A stretch of 32,853 nt of DNA from Actinomycetota bacterium (GCA_009702245.1 WLIL01000004.1:1-32853); one strand, 5' to 3'. Shown: positions 7,688 to 16,401, counted from the stretch's first letter. The notes: a model not told the origin generated them from the sequence alone. Program-made: numbers and translations.

Positions 7688-8698
7688 TTAATTCTCACGA
7701 ACGGTCGTAGGAGCACCGGTATGCACTGTGGAATGCTCTGCGGGTTTCACACCCAGGCGTCCCTTTTGATAATCCTCAAAAGCTTGCAGCACTTCGGCTT
7801 TGGTATTCATCACGAAGGGTCCCATCCATGCAATGGTCTCCTGGATGGGTGCGCCACCGAGAATCACAAAGTCCACTTCTTTCGCGCGTGACTCTTGAAG
7901 CGATTGCGCGCCAAGTGTGATGGAGTCGCCGGCACCGAAGAGCGCGAGTTGACCCATCTGGATTGGACGCTTCTCGTTTCCCGCCACTCCGCGACCATTC
8001 ATCGTGTAGGCGAGCGCATTAAAATCTGGGCGCCACGGAAGTGTCACCTCTGCGCCGGCAGTAAGTGTCACGTGCAAAATAGTGATCGGCGTATATGTAC
8101 TTCCTGGCCCGTTGATCGGACCGTGTTCGCTCTCGAGTGATCCCGCAATAACCCGAATGAGTGCGCCGCCATCGCTTGAAGTGAGTAGACCCACATCGGT
8201 GGCGCGTAGATCTTGATAGCGCGGCGCTGCCCACTTCTGATTACGTGGCAGATTGACCCAGAGTTGGAATCCATGAAAGAGACCGCCGGAAACTACCAAG
8301 GCCTCTGGTGGAGTCTCAATGTGGAGAATTCCTCCGCCAGCGGTCATCCATTGCGTATCACCATTGGTGATAGTGCCTCCACCACCGTGCGAATCGCGAT
8401 GATCAAATGCGCCATCGATGATGTAAGTAACGGTTTCAAAACCACGATGCGGATGCCATGGTGTTCCCTTCGGTTCACCTGGTGCGTACTCCACCTCGCC
8501 CATCTGATCCATCATGATGAACGGGTCAGCATCTTCAAGTGCGATGCCGGCAAACGCGCGGCGTACTGGGAAACCTTCGCCTTCAAAACCTTGCGGCGCG
8601 GTAGTAATACTGCGAAGCGGCCGCGAAACGGAGGTAAGCGGATTGACTGTGCCCACACGAGGGAGCACAGTCAAATCTGCAACAGTAATCGCTGGCAA
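7688..8698 (-). CDS. Pirin family protein (cupin)
   Basis: 336-residue bicupin of the pirin family. The N-terminal cupin has the metal-binding set H82 and H84 (WHPHRGFETVTY) with H126 and E128 (GGGILHIE), equivalent to the iron ligands of human pirin and E. coli YhhW. The C-terminal cupin is typical of the family. Roles reported for pirins include quercetin dioxygenase activity and redox-dependent regulation of protein partners. The start is TTG at 8698, directly after the pntB stop, with AAGGTG 6 nt upstream. The gene is therefore probably translated from the transhydrogenase mRNA. The next good in-frame GTG would remove part of the N-terminal strand. The linkage to a transhydrogenase operon suggests a redox function, which is inference. 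Confidence 0.9.
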   Translation of the reverse strand: MPAITVADLTVLPRVGTVNPLTSVSRPLRSITTAPQGFEGEGFPVRRAFAGIALEDADPFIMMDQMGEVEYAPGEPKGTPWHPHRGFETVTYIIDGAFDHRDSHGGGGTITNGDTQWMTAGGGILHIETPPEALVVSGGLFHGFQLWVNLPRNQKWAAPRYQDLRATDVGLLTSSDGGALIRVIAGSLESEHGPINGPGSTYTPITILHVTLTAGAEVTLPWRPDFNALAYTMNGRGVAGNEKRPIQMGQLALFGAGDSITLGAQSLQESRAKEVDFVILGGAPIQETIAWMGPFVMNTKAEVLQAFEDYQKGRLGVKPAEHSTVHTGAPTTVREN

Positions 8699-10087
8699 TT
8701 AAAACACCTTCAGTGCGCTCACTACTTTGGTGAGTGAATCTTTTGCATCACCAAAGAGCAGAGTCGTACGAGGGTCGTAGAGAAGTTCGTTCTCGATGCC
8801 AGCAAAACCTGGACGCATCGAACGCTTGAGGAAGATGACGTTCGTTGCTTGATCAACGTCAAGGATGGGCATGCCGTAGATGGGGCAACCAGGCGTGGTC
8901 TTTGCTGCCGGATTCACCACATCGTTAGCGCCAACTACGAGGGCGACGTCGGTCTGGGAGAACGTCGGGTTCACTTCTTCCATCTCCTTGAGTTGCTCGT
9001 AAGGCACGTTGGCCTCGGCAAGGAGAACGTTCATATGCCCTGGCATTCTCCCCGCAACCGGGTGAATACCGTAGGCAACTTCCACGCCCTTAGCGGTGAG
9101 CAAATCTGCCAGCTCCCGCACGGTGTGCTGGGCCTGGGCCACCGCAAGGCCAAAGCCCGGCACGATGACTACGCGGCGAGCATATGCGAGCAGGATGGCG
9201 ACGTCGTCGGGGGAGCCAGACTTCACGGGGCGAGCATCTGCAGCGCTGAGGGCCGCCTGAGGCGTTGCAGTGAAGGCTCCAAAGAGGATGCCAAGGATGG
9301 GGCGACCCATCGCAGATGCCATGAGGCGAGTGAGGATAGTTCCGCTGGCGCCGACCAATGTTCCAGCGACCAGGAGGAGGGTGGAGTCAAGTACGTAGCC
9401 GGTAGCTGCCACCGTGAGGCCGGTAAAGGCATTAAGGAGAGAGATCACGATCGGCACATCTGCACCGCCTACGGGAAGCACGAAGAGGATGCCGAAAGCC
9501 AGGGATAAAACCGTGAGAACTAAGAGCGAAGTTGAACCCTTATCGACGCCCACCCAACCAGCTGCTCCGAGTACTGCCAACAAAACGAGCGCAATAACGG
9601 CGCGACCACCAGGGAAGACCACTGGACGTGTCGTCATGAGTTCTTGGAGCTTTAAGAAGGTGAGTATTGAGCCAGTGAATGAGATGCAACCGACGAGAAC
9701 AGTGAAAACTGTTGCGCCCACTTCGCCGCCCGACGCTTGATCTCCGAGGTGCAAGTATTCGACGATGGCTACGAGAGCAGCTGCGCCACCACCCACACCG
9801 TTAAAGAGTGCAACAAGTTGTGGCATCGCAGTCATTTGAACTTTGCGAGCAGCTGGTACGCCAACGATAACGCCTACAACAATGGCGATCAGGATGAGCG
9901 GAAGATTCTTTAGCCCACCTTCCGCAGGATCGTTATAGAAGAAGACCACCACTGTTGCGATGGTGGCACCAATGGCACCGATGATATTTCCACGACGTGC
10001 ACCCTTAGGTGAGGAGAGACCCTTGAGGGCGAGAATAAAGCATACGGCGGCGATAAGGCCGATGAGCGAATAGAGATTGTTATTCAT
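8699..10087 (-). CDS. pntB: NAD(P) transhydrogenase subunit beta
   Basis: 462 residues, the same length as E. coli PntB. The first ~270 residues form several membrane helices (domain II). The C-terminal ~180 residues are the NADP(H)-binding domain III, with PGFGLAVAQAQH, VAYGIHPVAGRMPGHMNVLLAEANV, VGANDVVNPAA and GCPIYGMPILDV. With the alpha subunits it couples proton entry to reduction of NADP+ by NADH, supplying NADPH. The start codon overlaps the pntAB stop by one base (TAATG), so the subunits are translationally coupled. It is followed without a gap by the pirin gene. Confidence 0.97.
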   Translation of the reverse strand: MNNNLYSLIGLIAAVCFILALKGLSSPKGARRGNIIGAIGATIATVVVFFYNDPAEGGLKNLPLILIAIVVGVIVGVPAARKVQMTAMPQLVALFNGVGGGAAALVAIVEYLHLGDQASGGEVGATVFTVLVGCISFTGSILTFLKLQELMTTRPVVFPGGRAVIALVLLAVLGAAGWVGVDKGSTSLLVLTVLSLAFGILFVLPVGGADVPIVISLLNAFTGLTVAATGYVLDSTLLLVAGTLVGASGTILTRLMASAMGRPILGILFGAFTATPQAALSAADARPVKSGSPDDVAILLAYARRVVIVPGFGLAVAQAQHTVRELADLLTAKGVEVAYGIHPVAGRMPGHMNVLLAEANVPYEQLKEMEEVNPTFSQTDVALVVGANDVVNPAAKTTPGCPIYGMPILDVDQATNVIFLKRSMRPGFAGIENELLYDPRTTLLFGDAKDSLTKVVSALKVF

Positions 10088-10389
10088 TACTTTGCCTCCT
10101 TCGCTGCTGGCTTTTTATTACCTTTAAACATTTCTAACATGCGATCGGTCACCACGAAGCCGCCGACCATATTGATGGTGGCTAGCACGACGGCGATGAG
10201 GGAAAGCGTGAGTGGAAACGCGGAGTCGCTATGTCCCGCGACAATGATGGCGCCGACGAGAATGACGCCGTGAATTGCGTTAGCACCACTCATGAGCGGT
10301 GTGTGCAATGTGGTGGAAACTTTGGAGACCACTTCGAATCCAACGAAGACTGCTAGGACGAAGATCGAAAGGAGTGCGATGACGCTCAT
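10087..10389 (-). CDS. pntAB: NAD(P) transhydrogenase subunit alpha, membrane part
   Basis: 100 residues with three hydrophobic helices, equivalent to the C-terminal membrane segment of E. coli PntA. The stretch TTLHTPLMSGANAIHGVILVGA is the diagnostic conserved helix and loop. A charged Lys-rich tail ends the protein. It forms part of the proton channel together with PntB. A separate small gene is the three-subunit arrangement known from Rhodospirillum rubrum. The ATGA overlap with pntAA (4 bp) and the TAATG junction with pntB show tight coupling. Confidence 0.95.
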   Translation of the reverse strand: MSVIALLSIFVLAVFVGFEVVSKVSTTLHTPLMSGANAIHGVILVGAIIVAGHSDSAFPLTLSLIAVVLATINMVGGFVVTDRMLEMFKGNKKPAAKEAK

Positions 10390-11513
10390 GCTTGGCCTCC
10401 TGCAGCCGGTGGCTTAGGTAATCGTTGGGTTCCGTTATGTGTTGCGGCTGATGCGTCAACAATTTCGTCTTCAAAATCAGGCGTGACCACGCCTTCCTTT
10501 GTCATGAGGAGCAAGAGATTGACGATGTTTCGGGAGAGGAGTTGGCTGGCGTGATACGGGAGTTGGCTGGGTACATCTTTGCCACCCCAGATCGTGACGC
10601 CGGCGGGTGTCTTAATGGTTTCCCCGGCCACTGAACCTTCGACATTGCCACCACTTTCAGAGGCGAGATCGACGATGACTGACCCTTCCTTCATGCCGGT
10701 CATCATCTCTTTAGTAATCAGTCGAGGAGCCGTACGACCGGGAACAGCAGCAGTGGTGATCACTACATCGGCAGCTGCAATATGAGGAGCGAGAAGATCG
10801 CGTTGGCGCTGGGCGCGGGCTTCATCCATTTCGCGTGCATAACCACCGGCGCCTTCGAGTGCTTCCAATTCCAATTCGATGAAGGTGGCGCCCATTGAGC
10901 GCACTTCATCTGCAGATGAGGAGCGCACGTCGTAGGCCGAAACGACACCGCCAAGCCTGCGGGCGGTCGCGATGGCTTGCAAACCAGCGACACCGGCACC
11001 GAGTACGAGCACTTGAGCGGGAGTGACGGTGCCCGCGGCGGTCATCAGAAGCGGAAAAAAGCGCGGTGATAATTCTGCGCCGACGAGTGCGCACCGATAT
11101 CCAGCGCAGAGGGCTTGCGACGTCAGCGCGTCCATTGATTGCGCACGCGAGATACGAGGGATCGCTTCAAGTGAGAAGGAAGTTGCCTTAGCCGCCACTG
11201 ATGCCGCGATGCTCTCGGTTGCCGAATGAATAGGCAAGAAAGAAATCGTGATGGTGCCTGGTCGCAGCTGACCGAATTGTTCGTTTGTTATCGGCACGAC
11301 GCTGGCTACTACATCGCCCTCGGCGAAAGCTGCAGTAGGGGAGATCGTGGCACCAGCAGTGCGGTAGAGCTCATCACCGAAACCGGCAGATGTGCCTGCG
11401 CCGCTTTCGATGGTGACATCTAAGCCGTTTTGCTTGAGACGACCAATAACATCTGGGGTGATGGCGACCCGGCGCTCGCCCGTACGGGACTCTTTTGGTA
11501 CAAAAATTCTCAT
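10386..11513 (-). CDS. pntAA: NAD(P) transhydrogenase subunit alpha, NAD-binding part
   Basis: 375 residues, soluble domain I. The N-terminal AlaDH/PNT domain starts MRIFVPKESRTGERRVAITPD. The NAD(H) Rossmann domain has LVLGAGVAGLQAIATARRLGG followed by YDVR, and the later VIVDLASESGGN block. It hands hydride from NADH to NADP+ bound by PntB. Compared with alanine dehydrogenase, the adjacent pntAB and pntB settle the identity. A minus-strand TAGCGT hexamer lies 6 nt before the ATG, so the operon promoter probably gives a leaderless mRNA starting at this gene. Confidence 0.96.
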   Translation of the reverse strand: MRIFVPKESRTGERRVAITPDVIGRLKQNGLDVTIESGAGTSAGFGDELYRTAGATISPTAAFAEGDVVASVVPITNEQFGQLRPGTITISFLPIHSATESIAASVAAKATSFSLEAIPRISRAQSMDALTSQALCAGYRCALVGAELSPRFFPLLMTAAGTVTPAQVLVLGAGVAGLQAIATARRLGGVVSAYDVRSSSADEVRSMGATFIELELEALEGAGGYAREMDEARAQRQRDLLAPHIAAADVVITTAAVPGRTAPRLITKEMMTGMKEGSVIVDLASESGGNVEGSVAGETIKTPAGVTIWGGKDVPSQLPYHASQLLSRNIVNLLLLMTKEGVVTPDFEDEIVDASAATHNGTQRLPKPPAAGGQA

Positions 11514-11525
11514 GTTCAGACGCTA
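11514..11525 (-). promoter_or_regulatory. Leaderless-type -10 element of the pnt operon
   Basis: Minus-strand TAGCGT is followed by 6 nt and the pntAA ATG. No convincing -35 hexamer was found upstream. Confidence 0.5.
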
Positions 11526-11604
11526 CTTCCAAATAGGCATTTGAGAGGTAAGTCTAGAGGTGATCTTCGCCCTACGCAGAGCGAATTTTAGGCGAATAGA
11601 AGAA

Positions 11605-12450
11605 TTATGAGGTGATGTCTTTCCGGGCAAACTTGGCGGTCGCGGCTCCGACACAGAGCGCGAAGGCGATGAGCGAGTAGGACGCTCCGCGCACCATAGC
11701 GCTCCAGTCGATCTCTGTAGCCAAGGCATCAAGCCATGCATAGGCGTAATGGGTAGGAAGCCAATTGCGCAGTGACCCGAGTGCGCTAATAGCGTTAAGA
11801 ATATTACTTATGATAACTATGCCTACTGCCGCCCCCACTGCGCCGAGGGGAGCATCGGTCGTTACGCTCATAAGAAAAGCTAGACCTGCGCAGAAGAGTA
11901 GCGAGAGCGCCAGAAATGCGGTCATAATCGCGATGCGTTGGATTCCGACGCCTTGCGAAAACGTGGCACCGAGTGGAGTTTGCAGGCCACCAAAGCCAAA
12001 AGTAATTCCGCCGATGATGTAAGAAGCGATAGGCAATAAAAGAACAGCGCCACCGGAAAGCGTAAGACCCACGAATAGTTTCTGGCGAAGTAAACGCGCC
12101 CGCGGAACTGGCGAGGCGAGCAAGTAACGAAGTGTGGACCAGGATGCTTCACTGGCTACCGTATCTCCACAGAAAATTGCTACAACGGTAATCAAAACAA
12201 ATCCGGTAGCGAAGTAGAACATCGTTGCAGTGAAGTTCGCCGCGCTATGAGTTGCCAGACCGATCAGATCGAGTCCGCCGCCGCCGAATTCATCGCCACC
12301 ACCGTCGCTCGACGGACCGAACTTCACAGCTCCCGCCACAATAAGAGGCAATGCGACGATAAATAGGTAGGCGATCAACGTGCGTTTGCGCCTAACCTGA
12401 CGAATAAGTTCCACCCGGAAGGGAAGCGTGTGAGCCGCTTGATAACTCAT
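11605..12450 (-). CDS. ABC-2 type transporter permease
   Basis: 281-residue membrane protein with about six hydrophobic segments. The N-terminal cytoplasmic stretch FRVELIRQVRRKRTLIAYL is followed by a first helix and a polar Gly/Asp-rich loop (around residues 46-62). A conserved-looking GDTVASEASWSTLRYLLASPVPRARLLRQKL segment follows, typical of ABC-2 permeases (PF12679/PF01061 clan). It presumably pairs with the ATPase domain of the upstream fusion protein, whose stop overlaps this start by one base (TAATG). An exporter is most likely because no binding protein is encoded nearby. The substrate is unknown. Confidence 0.88.
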   Translation of the reverse strand: MSYQAAHTLPFRVELIRQVRRKRTLIAYLFIVALPLIVAGAVKFGPSSDGGGDEFGGGGLDLIGLATHSAANFTATMFYFATGFVLITVVAIFCGDTVASEASWSTLRYLLASPVPRARLLRQKLFVGLTLSGGAVLLLPIASYIIGGITFGFGGLQTPLGATFSQGVGIQRIAIMTAFLALSLLFCAGLAFLMSVTTDAPLGAVGAAVGIVIISNILNAISALGSLRNWLPTHYAYAWLDALATEIDWSAMVRGASYSLIAFALCVGAATAKFARKDITS

Positions 12451-14933
12451 TAGATTCCAATCTCCGTATCTTCGCCGACTAGATCCATAAATATCTCTTC
12501 CAGATGCTGTGCTCTTTTGCCATTTCGGTTGAGAATCTCATCGATGGTTCCTGATGCAATCAATAGACCCCTATGCATCACAACTACATGAGAGCAGGTC
12601 TGTTCGACTTCAGAGAGTAAGTGTGATGAAACAATGACGGTACGGCCGCTCTCCGCATAATTCTTGAGGATAGAACGCATCGCTTTGATTTGTGTGGGGT
12701 CAAGCCCATTCGTGGGCTCATCGAGTACGAGCAACTCTGGTTTACCGAGCATTGCTTGTGCGATTGCTAGCCGTTGGCGCATGCCTTGGCTATAAGTACG
12801 CACCTTTTTATTGACTGCAGTGCCTAAGCCGGATATTTCAAGCGCATCAGCGATTTCTGGGTCGTCGCTGCGACCAGTCGATCGCCAGTAGAGGTCGAGG
12901 TTTTCACTTCCAGTGAGATGAGGAAGAAATCCAGGCCCTTCAACAAAACTTCCGAGCCCAGAAAGGGCGCGCGATCCGGGGAAGACTGGTACTCCAGAAA
13001 TCTCGATCTCACCCGAAGTCGGGAAGATCAATCCCATCAACATGCGCAAGGTGGTGGTCTTTCCCGCACCGTTTGGTCCCAGCAGACCGACTACTTGTCC
13101 ATGTTCTACCGTGAAGGAGAGATCCGTGACTGCTTTATACCCATCGTCGTACTGCTTATTAAGAGCTCGCACAGAGACTAAGGGCGCATCGCTTTGGGGC
13201 TCTTTCATTGCAGGATGGCGAGGGCGCCTGATGAATACCCAGAGAAGTGAAAGACCGAAAGCCCCAACCGCAATCAACGGCCACAGGTATAGCGGAGTAT
13301 TACTTGGTGCATTCTTAAGCGTCATGGTTGAAACAAAGAGCGGTGATAGTGGGGTGATCGAATAAACCCGACCGTCTTGTGGCATTGCGTATCCAAGATC
13401 CGTAGTGGAAACAGCCAGTGCAATGCGATCTCCCGGAGTCGCGTTTGTGACTATTGCCGGCAGCTCTACATCTATATCAATTCCGTTGGCGGGAATGCCT
13501 AGAAGTCGCACGGGCGCAACAAGGCCATTTGGTTGAGTGGTGCGCCCGCTCTCACTCTTTACGATCAAGGAGAAGAAGAGGGTGGCATCTCCCGTTGTAC
13601 TGGCCACGCGTACTTTTACACTCGAAGCACCAATGATGGGGAGTTGCGCGGTGAGCGGTGCAGATTCGAAGAACGCGCTTTGGCCAGGGAGGAAGGCGCC
13701 GAGTCCGCCCGCCAGACTCAATGCGCTACCGAATCCGGGGAGTGCTGACACGGCTGATGGCGCAGCGCCGGCAGGTGCGAGGAGGACTTTGCTTTTGCTA
13801 GTAATGGCAAGGGCTACGGAAGTGGTGGCGAGGGGGAGCGAAGTTCCTATTTGTACTCGTGCTTCAGGGGCGGAATCTTGCGAGGAGATTGCGGCGGCAC
13901 TCTGGGTTAATTGAAAAGTGGGAAATGAGTGTGCTTTTTTGGCGAGGTAAATATCAAACCAATTCGCCACCTGTCCTTGCAGGCGCTTACTTTCATCTTG
14001 TCCACCGTCGTGTCCGCCGCTATGCCAAATCATTGCTAGTGGTGTTGCAGGATGTGCGTCGCGGATTGATTTCGCAGTTCGTGTGCTCTCTGTGAGAGGA
14101 AAGAGCGAATCGGCTTCGCCTTGCATAAGCAGTGTGGGTGCCACAATGTCTTGTGCGTAGGTAGTTGGTGAAACCGCCTTCATGAGCGTAGTGATTGCTG
14201 GGCTCGGAGCGTTTTGGGCAACGCTCATTTGATACGCGGCACACCACTCGGGTGCGAATCGGCCGCAGAGAAGAGTCTGTGGGGTAGGCGTTGTTGTAGC
14301 ACTCCTCATGCCTAACGATCCAATGGAAAAGAATGTTCCAGTCCAGACGCGTTTAAAGGGACCAGGTTCAGCAATGCCTAGTGCACTTTGTGGAAAGAGT
14401 GCGCCTTCAAGGTTATTCCAGGTGATATCTGCGGCGATCGCATCGATGCGCTGATCTCGCGCGCCTGCAAGTAATGAGATGGCGCCACCATATGATCGGC
14501 CAGTGATTCCCACGCGGGGGTCATTTTTCTTATCCTGAATTACTTCTTTACGATTACCCAGATAGTCGATGAGTTTTGCGACATCCACCACTTCGCGATC
14601 TGGTGAGTTCATAGAAATTGATCCGGTGGAATTCCCAAATCCGCGAGCACTCCATGCCAAGACCACAAATCCGCGCGCCTGCAGCGCTTTTGCTTCCTCG
14701 GTTACTGAATCTTTGCTGCCCCCAAATCCGTGTGCCAGTAGAACTGCGGGCGCGGGAGAGTTGGCCGGAAGATAAATCTCCCCGTCGATTTTGATCGGGG
14801 TTGCATCGCTCGATGAAGTAGGGCCGCCGGATACGGTGATTGAACTCGTAGATGTAGCGGCGAGTGCAAGCGGTGCGCCAAACGGTGCGACGGCAAGGAT
14901 GAGCGCGGTAAGAAGGATTAAACGTGTGCGCAT
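12450..14933 (-). CDS. Fusion protein: secreted S15/CocE-like alpha/beta hydrolase - membrane helix - ABC transporter ATPase
   Basis: 827 residues. Residues 1-26 form a signal peptide or anchor ending ALAA. Residues ~45-335 are an alpha/beta hydrolase with an X-Pro dipeptidyl-peptidase (S15)-like core: GRSYGG nucleophile Ser147, probable acid Asp275 (GEADSLF) and His308 (HSGGHDGG). Residues ~380-530 resemble the S15 C-terminal beta domain. A hydrophobic helix at 548-568 is followed by basic residues (RRPRH), which predicts that the chain re-enters the cytoplasm. Residues ~585-815 are a complete ABC ATPase: Walker A 619-626 (GPNGAGKT), signature YSQGM 714-718, Walker B 734-740 and H-loop His771. 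The permease follows with a TAATG overlap, and argF ends 5 nt upstream. I chose Met at 14933 because it begins the signal peptide and has TAGCGT 7 nt before it. The substrate is unknown. Confidence 0.9.
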   Translation of the reverse strand: MRTRLILLTALILAVAPFGAPLALAATSTSSITVSGGPTSSSDATPIKIDGEIYLPANSPAPAVLLAHGFGGSKDSVTEEAKALQARGFVVLAWSARGFGNSTGSISMNSPDREVVDVAKLIDYLGNRKEVIQDKKNDPRVGITGRSYGGAISLLAGARDQRIDAIAADITWNNLEGALFPQSALGIAEPGPFKRVWTGTFFSIGSLGMRSATTTPTPQTLLCGRFAPEWCAAYQMSVAQNAPSPAITTLMKAVSPTTYAQDIVAPTLLMQGEADSLFPLTESTRTAKSIRDAHPATPLAMIWHSGGHDGGQDESKRLQGQVANWFDIYLAKKAHSFPTFQLTQSAAAISSQDSAPEARVQIGTSLPLATTSVALAITSKSKVLLAPAGAAPSAVSALPGFGSALSLAGGLGAFLPGQSAFFESAPLTAQLPIIGASSVKVRVASTTGDATLFFSLIVKSESGRTTQPNGLVAPVRLLGIPANGIDIDVELPAIVTNATPGDRIALAVSTTDLGYAMPQDGRVYSITPLSPLFVSTMTLKNAPSNTPLYLWPLIAVGAFGLSLLWVFIRRPRHPAMKEPQSDAPLVSVRALNKQYDDGYKAVTDLSFTVEHGQVVGLLGPNGAGKTTTLRMLMGLIFPTSGEIEISGVPVFPGSRALSGLGSFVEGPGFLPHLTGSENLDLYWRSTGRSDDPEIADALEISGLGTAVNKKVRTYSQGMRQRLAIAQAMLGKPELLVLDEPTNGLDPTQIKAMRSILKNYAESGRTVIVSSHLLSEVEQTCSHVVVMHRGLLIASGTIDEILNRNGKRAQHLEEIFMDLVGEDTEIGI

Positions 14934-14946
14934 GGTGATTACGCTA
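14934..14946 (-). promoter_or_regulatory. Possible internal -10 element before the hydrolase-ABC gene
   Basis: Minus-strand TAGCGT lies within the last codons of argF, 7 nt before the ATG. The spacing is one base longer than the common 6, so confidence is lower. It would let the fusion gene be expressed separately from argF. Confidence 0.3.
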
Positions 14947-15883
14947 GCCGCCCCTTGATGTCTCCGCGAATTAAGTGAAAGAGGGCAGATTGAATGGTGG
15001 TGCGGCGATGGTAGGCCTCGCGCCATACGACCGATCGCGGACCGTCGATCACGCCGGCGCTTACTTCTTCCCCACGATGTGCCGGGAGGCAGTGCATGAA
15101 AATACCATCGGATGATGCGCTTGCCATGAGTGCATCAGTGACTGCGAATTCACCAAGAGCGGTAAATTTTTCAGCACGATCCGCCTCGGAATCTCCCATC
15201 GACATCCATACGTCGGTGTAGATAACGCTCGCATCGCGGCAAGCACTCTTCACATCGTGTGTGACTTCGATGGTGCCTCCGGTGGTGCGAGCCAATTCTT
15301 CAGTGCGGGCGACGACGGAGGCATTAGGCGCCCACTTACCGGAGGGGGTGGCCACCACAACGTGCGCGCCAAGTACCGCACCCATTTCGAGCCAGGTGTG
15401 TGCCATGTTGTTTCCATCGCCGACGTAGGTGAATTTACGATTACTGAAATCATTTCCAAAATTCTCTCGGATGGTTAACCAATCGGCGAGCGCCTGAGTG
15501 GGATGGTCATCATCGGTGAGTGCATTGATCACTGGAATTGAGGCGTTGCTAGCTAATTCCTCTACATCGCTCTGAGCAAAAGTGCGAATGATCATCGCTT
15601 TCGCATAGCCACTGATGATGCGCGCGGTGTCTGCAATGGTTTCCCCACGACCGAGTTGAAGTTCATCGGCGCGTACAAATATTGGTGTTCCGCCCAGATG
15701 TGCCACGGCAGTCTCGGATGCAAGACGTGTACGAGTAGAGGGTTTAGTCATATGGATGACAACCGTCTCGCCAGCGATGAAGGAGCGCTCTGCAAGAGGT
15801 GTTTTAGCAAAGCGGGTCGCGGTATCGAGGAGTAACTCCACGTCTTCGCGCAATAAATGATCGGTACGAATGAGATCCTTCAT
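14939..15883 (-). CDS. argF: Ornithine carbamoyltransferase
   Basis: 314 residues, a normal length. It converts ornithine and carbamoyl phosphate to citrulline in arginine synthesis, in the cytoplasm. The carbamoyl-phosphate loop is STRTR (around residue 50). HPTQALAD lies in the middle, DVWMSMGDSEAD is the ornithine-side SMG loop, and FMHCLPAHRGEEV carries the catalytic Cys. These features separate it from aspartate carbamoyltransferase. A very good ribosome site (AAGGAGGGG) precedes the ATG, so this mRNA has a leader, unlike many neighbours. No other arginine genes are in the window. The gene ends 5 nt before the hydrolase-ABC gene, implying co-transcription with a functionally unrelated transporter. 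Confidence 0.96.
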   Translation of the reverse strand: MKDLIRTDHLLREDVELLLDTATRFAKTPLAERSFIAGETVVIHMTKPSTRTRLASETAVAHLGGTPIFVRADELQLGRGETIADTARIISGYAKAMIIRTFAQSDVEELASNASIPVINALTDDDHPTQALADWLTIRENFGNDFSNRKFTYVGDGNNMAHTWLEMGAVLGAHVVVATPSGKWAPNASVVARTEELARTTGGTIEVTHDVKSACRDASVIYTDVWMSMGDSEADRAEKFTALGEFAVTDALMASASSDGIFMHCLPAHRGEEVSAGVIDGPRSVVWREAYHRRTTIQSALFHLIRGDIKGRLA

Positions 15884-15960
15884 TTCCCCTCCTTGCCTCT
15901 ATGGGTTCGCGAATATCTGTAAGGGTCAAGGGTACGGCCCCCTATTGGCTATCCGTAAAT

Positions 15961-15972
15961 CGCATAAATGCG
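15961..15972. promoter_or_regulatory. Short palindrome in the argF / DUF3039 divergent promoter region
   Basis: CGCATAAATGCG is a perfect 5-bp inverted repeat around AA. Its AT-centred form is loosely like one half of an ArgR box, but it does not match a known consensus. It lies 78 bp upstream of the argF start. Confidence 0.2.
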
Positions 15973-15983
15973 TCCCGGCTGGA

Positions 15984-15995
15984 TACTCTTTACTC
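15984..15995 (+). promoter_or_regulatory. Leaderless-type -10 element of the DUF3039 gene
   Basis: TACTCT (15984-15989), 6 nt, then ATG at 15996. No ribosome site is present in the gap. Confidence 0.55.
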
Positions 15996-16256
15996 ATGGC
16001 TTGGTTTAAGCGTGATGAAGGCACCCTCCTCGAGCAGGTCCCTCAGCTCTCCCATGGGGATGGCGACCACGAGCGCTTCTCCCATTACGTGCGAAAAGAG
16101 AAGATTCTGGAATCTGCCCTCAGTGGCGATCCGGTGAAGGCGCTCTGCGGGAAGATCTGGGTGCCTACCCGTGATCCCGAGAAGTTTCCGGTCTGCCCCA
16201 CGTGCAAAGAGATCCACGCGAACATGAAGCCGGGGCCTGAAGGGCCAAGTCAATAA
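15996..16256 (+). CDS. DUF3039 family small protein
   Basis: 86-residue soluble protein with the actinobacterial DUF3039 pattern: an HYVRKEKILESALSGDPVKALCGKIWVPTRDPEKFPVCPTCKE stretch that places one Cys before a CPTC pair. The Cys arrangement suggests a small zinc-binding fold, but no function is known for the family. The ATG at 15996 is supported by the leaderless promoter. Upstream in-frame extension has no family similarity. The last codons (Pro-Ser-Gln-TAA) lie in a 27-bp direct repeat, so the second copy carries the same codons and stop in the same frame. The gene is divergent from argF. Confidence 0.85.
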   Translation: MAWFKRDEGTLLEQVPQLSHGDGDHERFSHYVRKEKILESALSGDPVKALCGKIWVPTRDPEKFPVCPTCKEIHANMKPGPEGPSQ

Positions 16257-16288
16257 CTCTGCCCGAAAGAGCCAAGTCAATAACTCTG
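16242..16288 (+). repeat. 27-bp-period direct repeat spanning the DUF3039 stop codon
   Basis: Two 20-bp copies (16242-16261 and 16269-16288) differ at one position (16243 G, 16270 A). Each contains the codons AGT CAA TAA. The period is a multiple of three, so a read-through product would gain nine codons and stop at the second TAA. Confidence 0.85.
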
Positions 16289-16401
16289 GGGTAATTACTT
16301 CTCTGGCTCGCTGAGTGCTGTGTAAGCGAAGGCTGTGAGCGTGGCAGAAAACACTGACGATGCTCTGCTGTGAAACACAGAAAAAGGCAAAGATCACCCG
16401 G

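Noticed and set aside
8849-9508. 219-codon open frame antisense to pntB
   Set aside because: It lies fully within a well-identified gene and shows no family features.
15961-15972. ARG box for argF
   Set aside because: The palindrome is only 12 bp and does not match an ArgR consensus. It is kept as a low-confidence site only.
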